A stretch of 7,129 nt of DNA from Afipia sp. (GTDB lineage: Bacteria > Pseudomonadota > Alphaproteobacteria > Rhizobiales > Xanthobacteraceae): the NCBI GenBank assembly GCA_020056155.1, contig JAGVII010000391.1, positions 1 through 7,129 on the forward strand. The letters run 5' to 3'. Below are positions 6,378 through 7,129 of this stretch, in pieces. Both the position numbers and the translations under genes were made by a program. Each line of letters opens with the position of its first letter. Position 1 is the first letter of the stretch. The notes under the pieces were generated by a model. It ran no database searches. It worked only from the letters and a program-made list of their open reading frames with translations, and had not been told where the DNA came from.

Positions 6378-6384
6378 AAATCCT

Positions 6385-7044
6385 CTATCTTCGCCGCAGT
6401 TGCTTCATCGCCGCGATGCAGCGGCCGGTGATGATTTCCCAGTTCCCTGCTCTCACGTCGGACGCCGGACACAACCACGATCCTCCCGCCACAATCACGT
6501 TCGGCTCTGCCAGCCAGGTTGCCACATTGGCAGCATCGATGCCGCCAGTCGGACAAAACCGCGTCTGCGGAAATGGCCCTGCCAGCGCGCGCAGCATTGG
6601 AATGCCACCCGATTGCCCGGCCGGGAAAAACTTCAACAGATTGAATCCCTTCGCCAGCGCTTGCATGACTTCGGATGCGGTCGCAACGCCTGGCAAAAAG
6701 GGCAGATCGCTCGCGCAAGCCGCGTCAAGCAACGCGGGCGTGGCGCCGGGGCTGACCGCGAAGCGCGCGCCCAGTTCCTGCGCGCGGCGGAGGTCGTCCA
6801 CATTGAGCACGGTGCCTATCCCGACAATCGCGTCTGGCACCTCGGCGATGATCGCCTTGGCGGCGGCCGCCGCAGCCTCGGTGCGGAACGTGACTTCAAG
6901 GACTTTCACCCCGCCTGCCACGAGCGCGCGGGCGAGCGGCACGCCATCCTCCACACGATCGATGGTCAGCACGGGGACGATCCGCGCCGGGATCAGGATT
7001 TTCTCCAGCGCGGCCTGTCTCTCGGATGCGGATAGACCGGTCAT
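6385..7044 (-). CDS. eda: 2-dehydro-3-deoxy-phosphogluconate (KDPG/KHG) aldolase
   Basis: This 219-residue class I aldolase cleaves KDPG to pyruvate and glyceraldehyde-3-phosphate in the Entner-Doudoroff and sugar-acid pathways; it is a cytosolic trimer in characterised members. It follows the E. coli Eda pattern along its whole length. The catalytic base is E50 in LEVTFRT (E45 in E. coli), then GIGTVLN at 75-81, SPGATP at 98-103 and FLPGVATASE at 116-125. The Schiff-base lysine is K138 in LLKFFPAG (K133 in E. coli), followed by FCPTGGI and IVAGGSWL for phosphate binding. The length is normal for the family. The ATG overlaps the stop of the upstream gene as ATGA (7044-7041), with GGAG at 7056-7053 eight bases before it, so translation is likely coupled. 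The upstream gene is probably kdgK, giving two consecutive pathway steps. Confidence 0.96.
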   Translation of the reverse strand: MTGLSASERQAALEKILIPARIVPVLTIDRVEDGVPLARALVAGGVKVLEVTFRTEAAAAAAKAIIAEVPDAIVGIGTVLNVDDLRRAQELGARFAVSPGATPALLDAACASDLPFLPGVATASEVMQALAKGFNLLKFFPAGQSGGIPMLRALAGPFPQTRFCPTGGIDAANVATWLAEPNVIVAGGSWLCPASDVRAGNWEIITGRCIAAMKQLRRR

Positions 7045-7127
7045 GACGATCGCTCCACGCCGCTGACATTGAATACGCCGCCCGGCGGCATGTTCCCGCG
7101 CGGAATGATCGCGCCGCGATGGCCGAC
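7041..7127 (-). CDS. kdgK: C-terminal end of a probable 2-keto-3-deoxygluconate kinase (PfkB family)
   Basis: Only the last 28 codons are in the window; the gene continues beyond the right edge. The end reads VGHRGAIIPRGNMPPGG and on to VERSS, finishing with TGA at 7043-7041, which overlaps the eda ATG by 4 bp. The GAIIPR-x-x-MP signature resembles, from memory, the C-terminus of E. coli-type KdgK, which phosphorylates KDG to KDPG. That product is the substrate of the next gene, so context and sequence agree. The other two minus-strand frames are also open over this short stretch; this one was chosen for its motif and its overlapping stop. The evidence is short, so other PfkB sugar kinases or an unrelated protein are possible. 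Confidence 0.55.
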   Translation of the reverse strand, partial: VGHRGAIIPRGNMPPGGVFNVSGVERSS

Positions 7128-7129
7128 CA

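Larger units (their letters stand above)
6081..6384. other. Convergent intergenic region (304 bp) made largely of repeats
   Basis: This stretch lies between the ends of the GGT-like gene and eda. I see nothing recognisable in 6081-6192. Bases 6193-6278 are copy 2 of the 86-bp double-hairpin element, and 6284-6377 are a different repeat doublet. No convincing gene is open across it on either strand. The hairpins are well placed to separate two converging transcripts. Confidence 0.8.

Overview
The window looks like chromosomal DNA from a GC-rich alphaproteobacterium, most likely Nitrobacteraceae/Bradyrhizobiaceae (the Rhodopseudomonas, Bradyrhizobium, Afipia, Nitrobacter group). The reasons are the high GC content, the protein styles, a likely hopanoid C-2 methylase preceded by an EcfG-type promoter, and short palindromic intergenic repeats of a kind I associate with this group. 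No search was run, so this placement is from recognition only.

Layout from left to right. Bases 1-225 are mostly non-coding, with one weak, possibly real minus-strand reading frame running off the left edge. Next come two minus-strand genes: a HI0933/BaiN-type flavoprotein (226-1410), preceded in transcription order by a B12-binding radical SAM protein that resembles hopanoid C-2 methylase HpnP (1460-3046). A 235-bp divergent intergenic region follows. It holds a good match to the EcfG general-stress promoter reading into the HpnP-like gene, and a small dyad. On the plus strand are an NADP-dependent MDR-family oxidoreductase (3282-4280) and a gamma-glutamyltransferase-like Ntn hydrolase (4491-6080), separated by an 86-bp double-hairpin repeat. 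A 304-bp convergent intergenic region carries a second copy of this 86-bp repeat and an unrelated repeat doublet. The right end is a minus-strand sugar-acid operon: the C-terminus of a likely KDG kinase (kdgK) overlapping KDPG aldolase (eda) by 4 bp.

How the genes relate. KdgK and Eda are consecutive steps (KDG to KDPG to pyruvate plus glyceraldehyde-3-phosphate), so that pair is functionally coherent. The HpnP-like gene would methylate hopanoids at C-2 under general stress control, and the flavoprotein 49 bp downstream may be co-transcribed with it. The MDR oxidoreductase and the GGT-like amidohydrolase look like independent housekeeping or accessory catabolic genes. I see no phage, transposase, CRISPR array, tRNA or rRNA. 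I do not see clear evidence of a wholly new system; the most interesting points are the stress promoter, the structure-conserved repeats, and a GGT homologue that lacks the canonical substrate-binding arginine.
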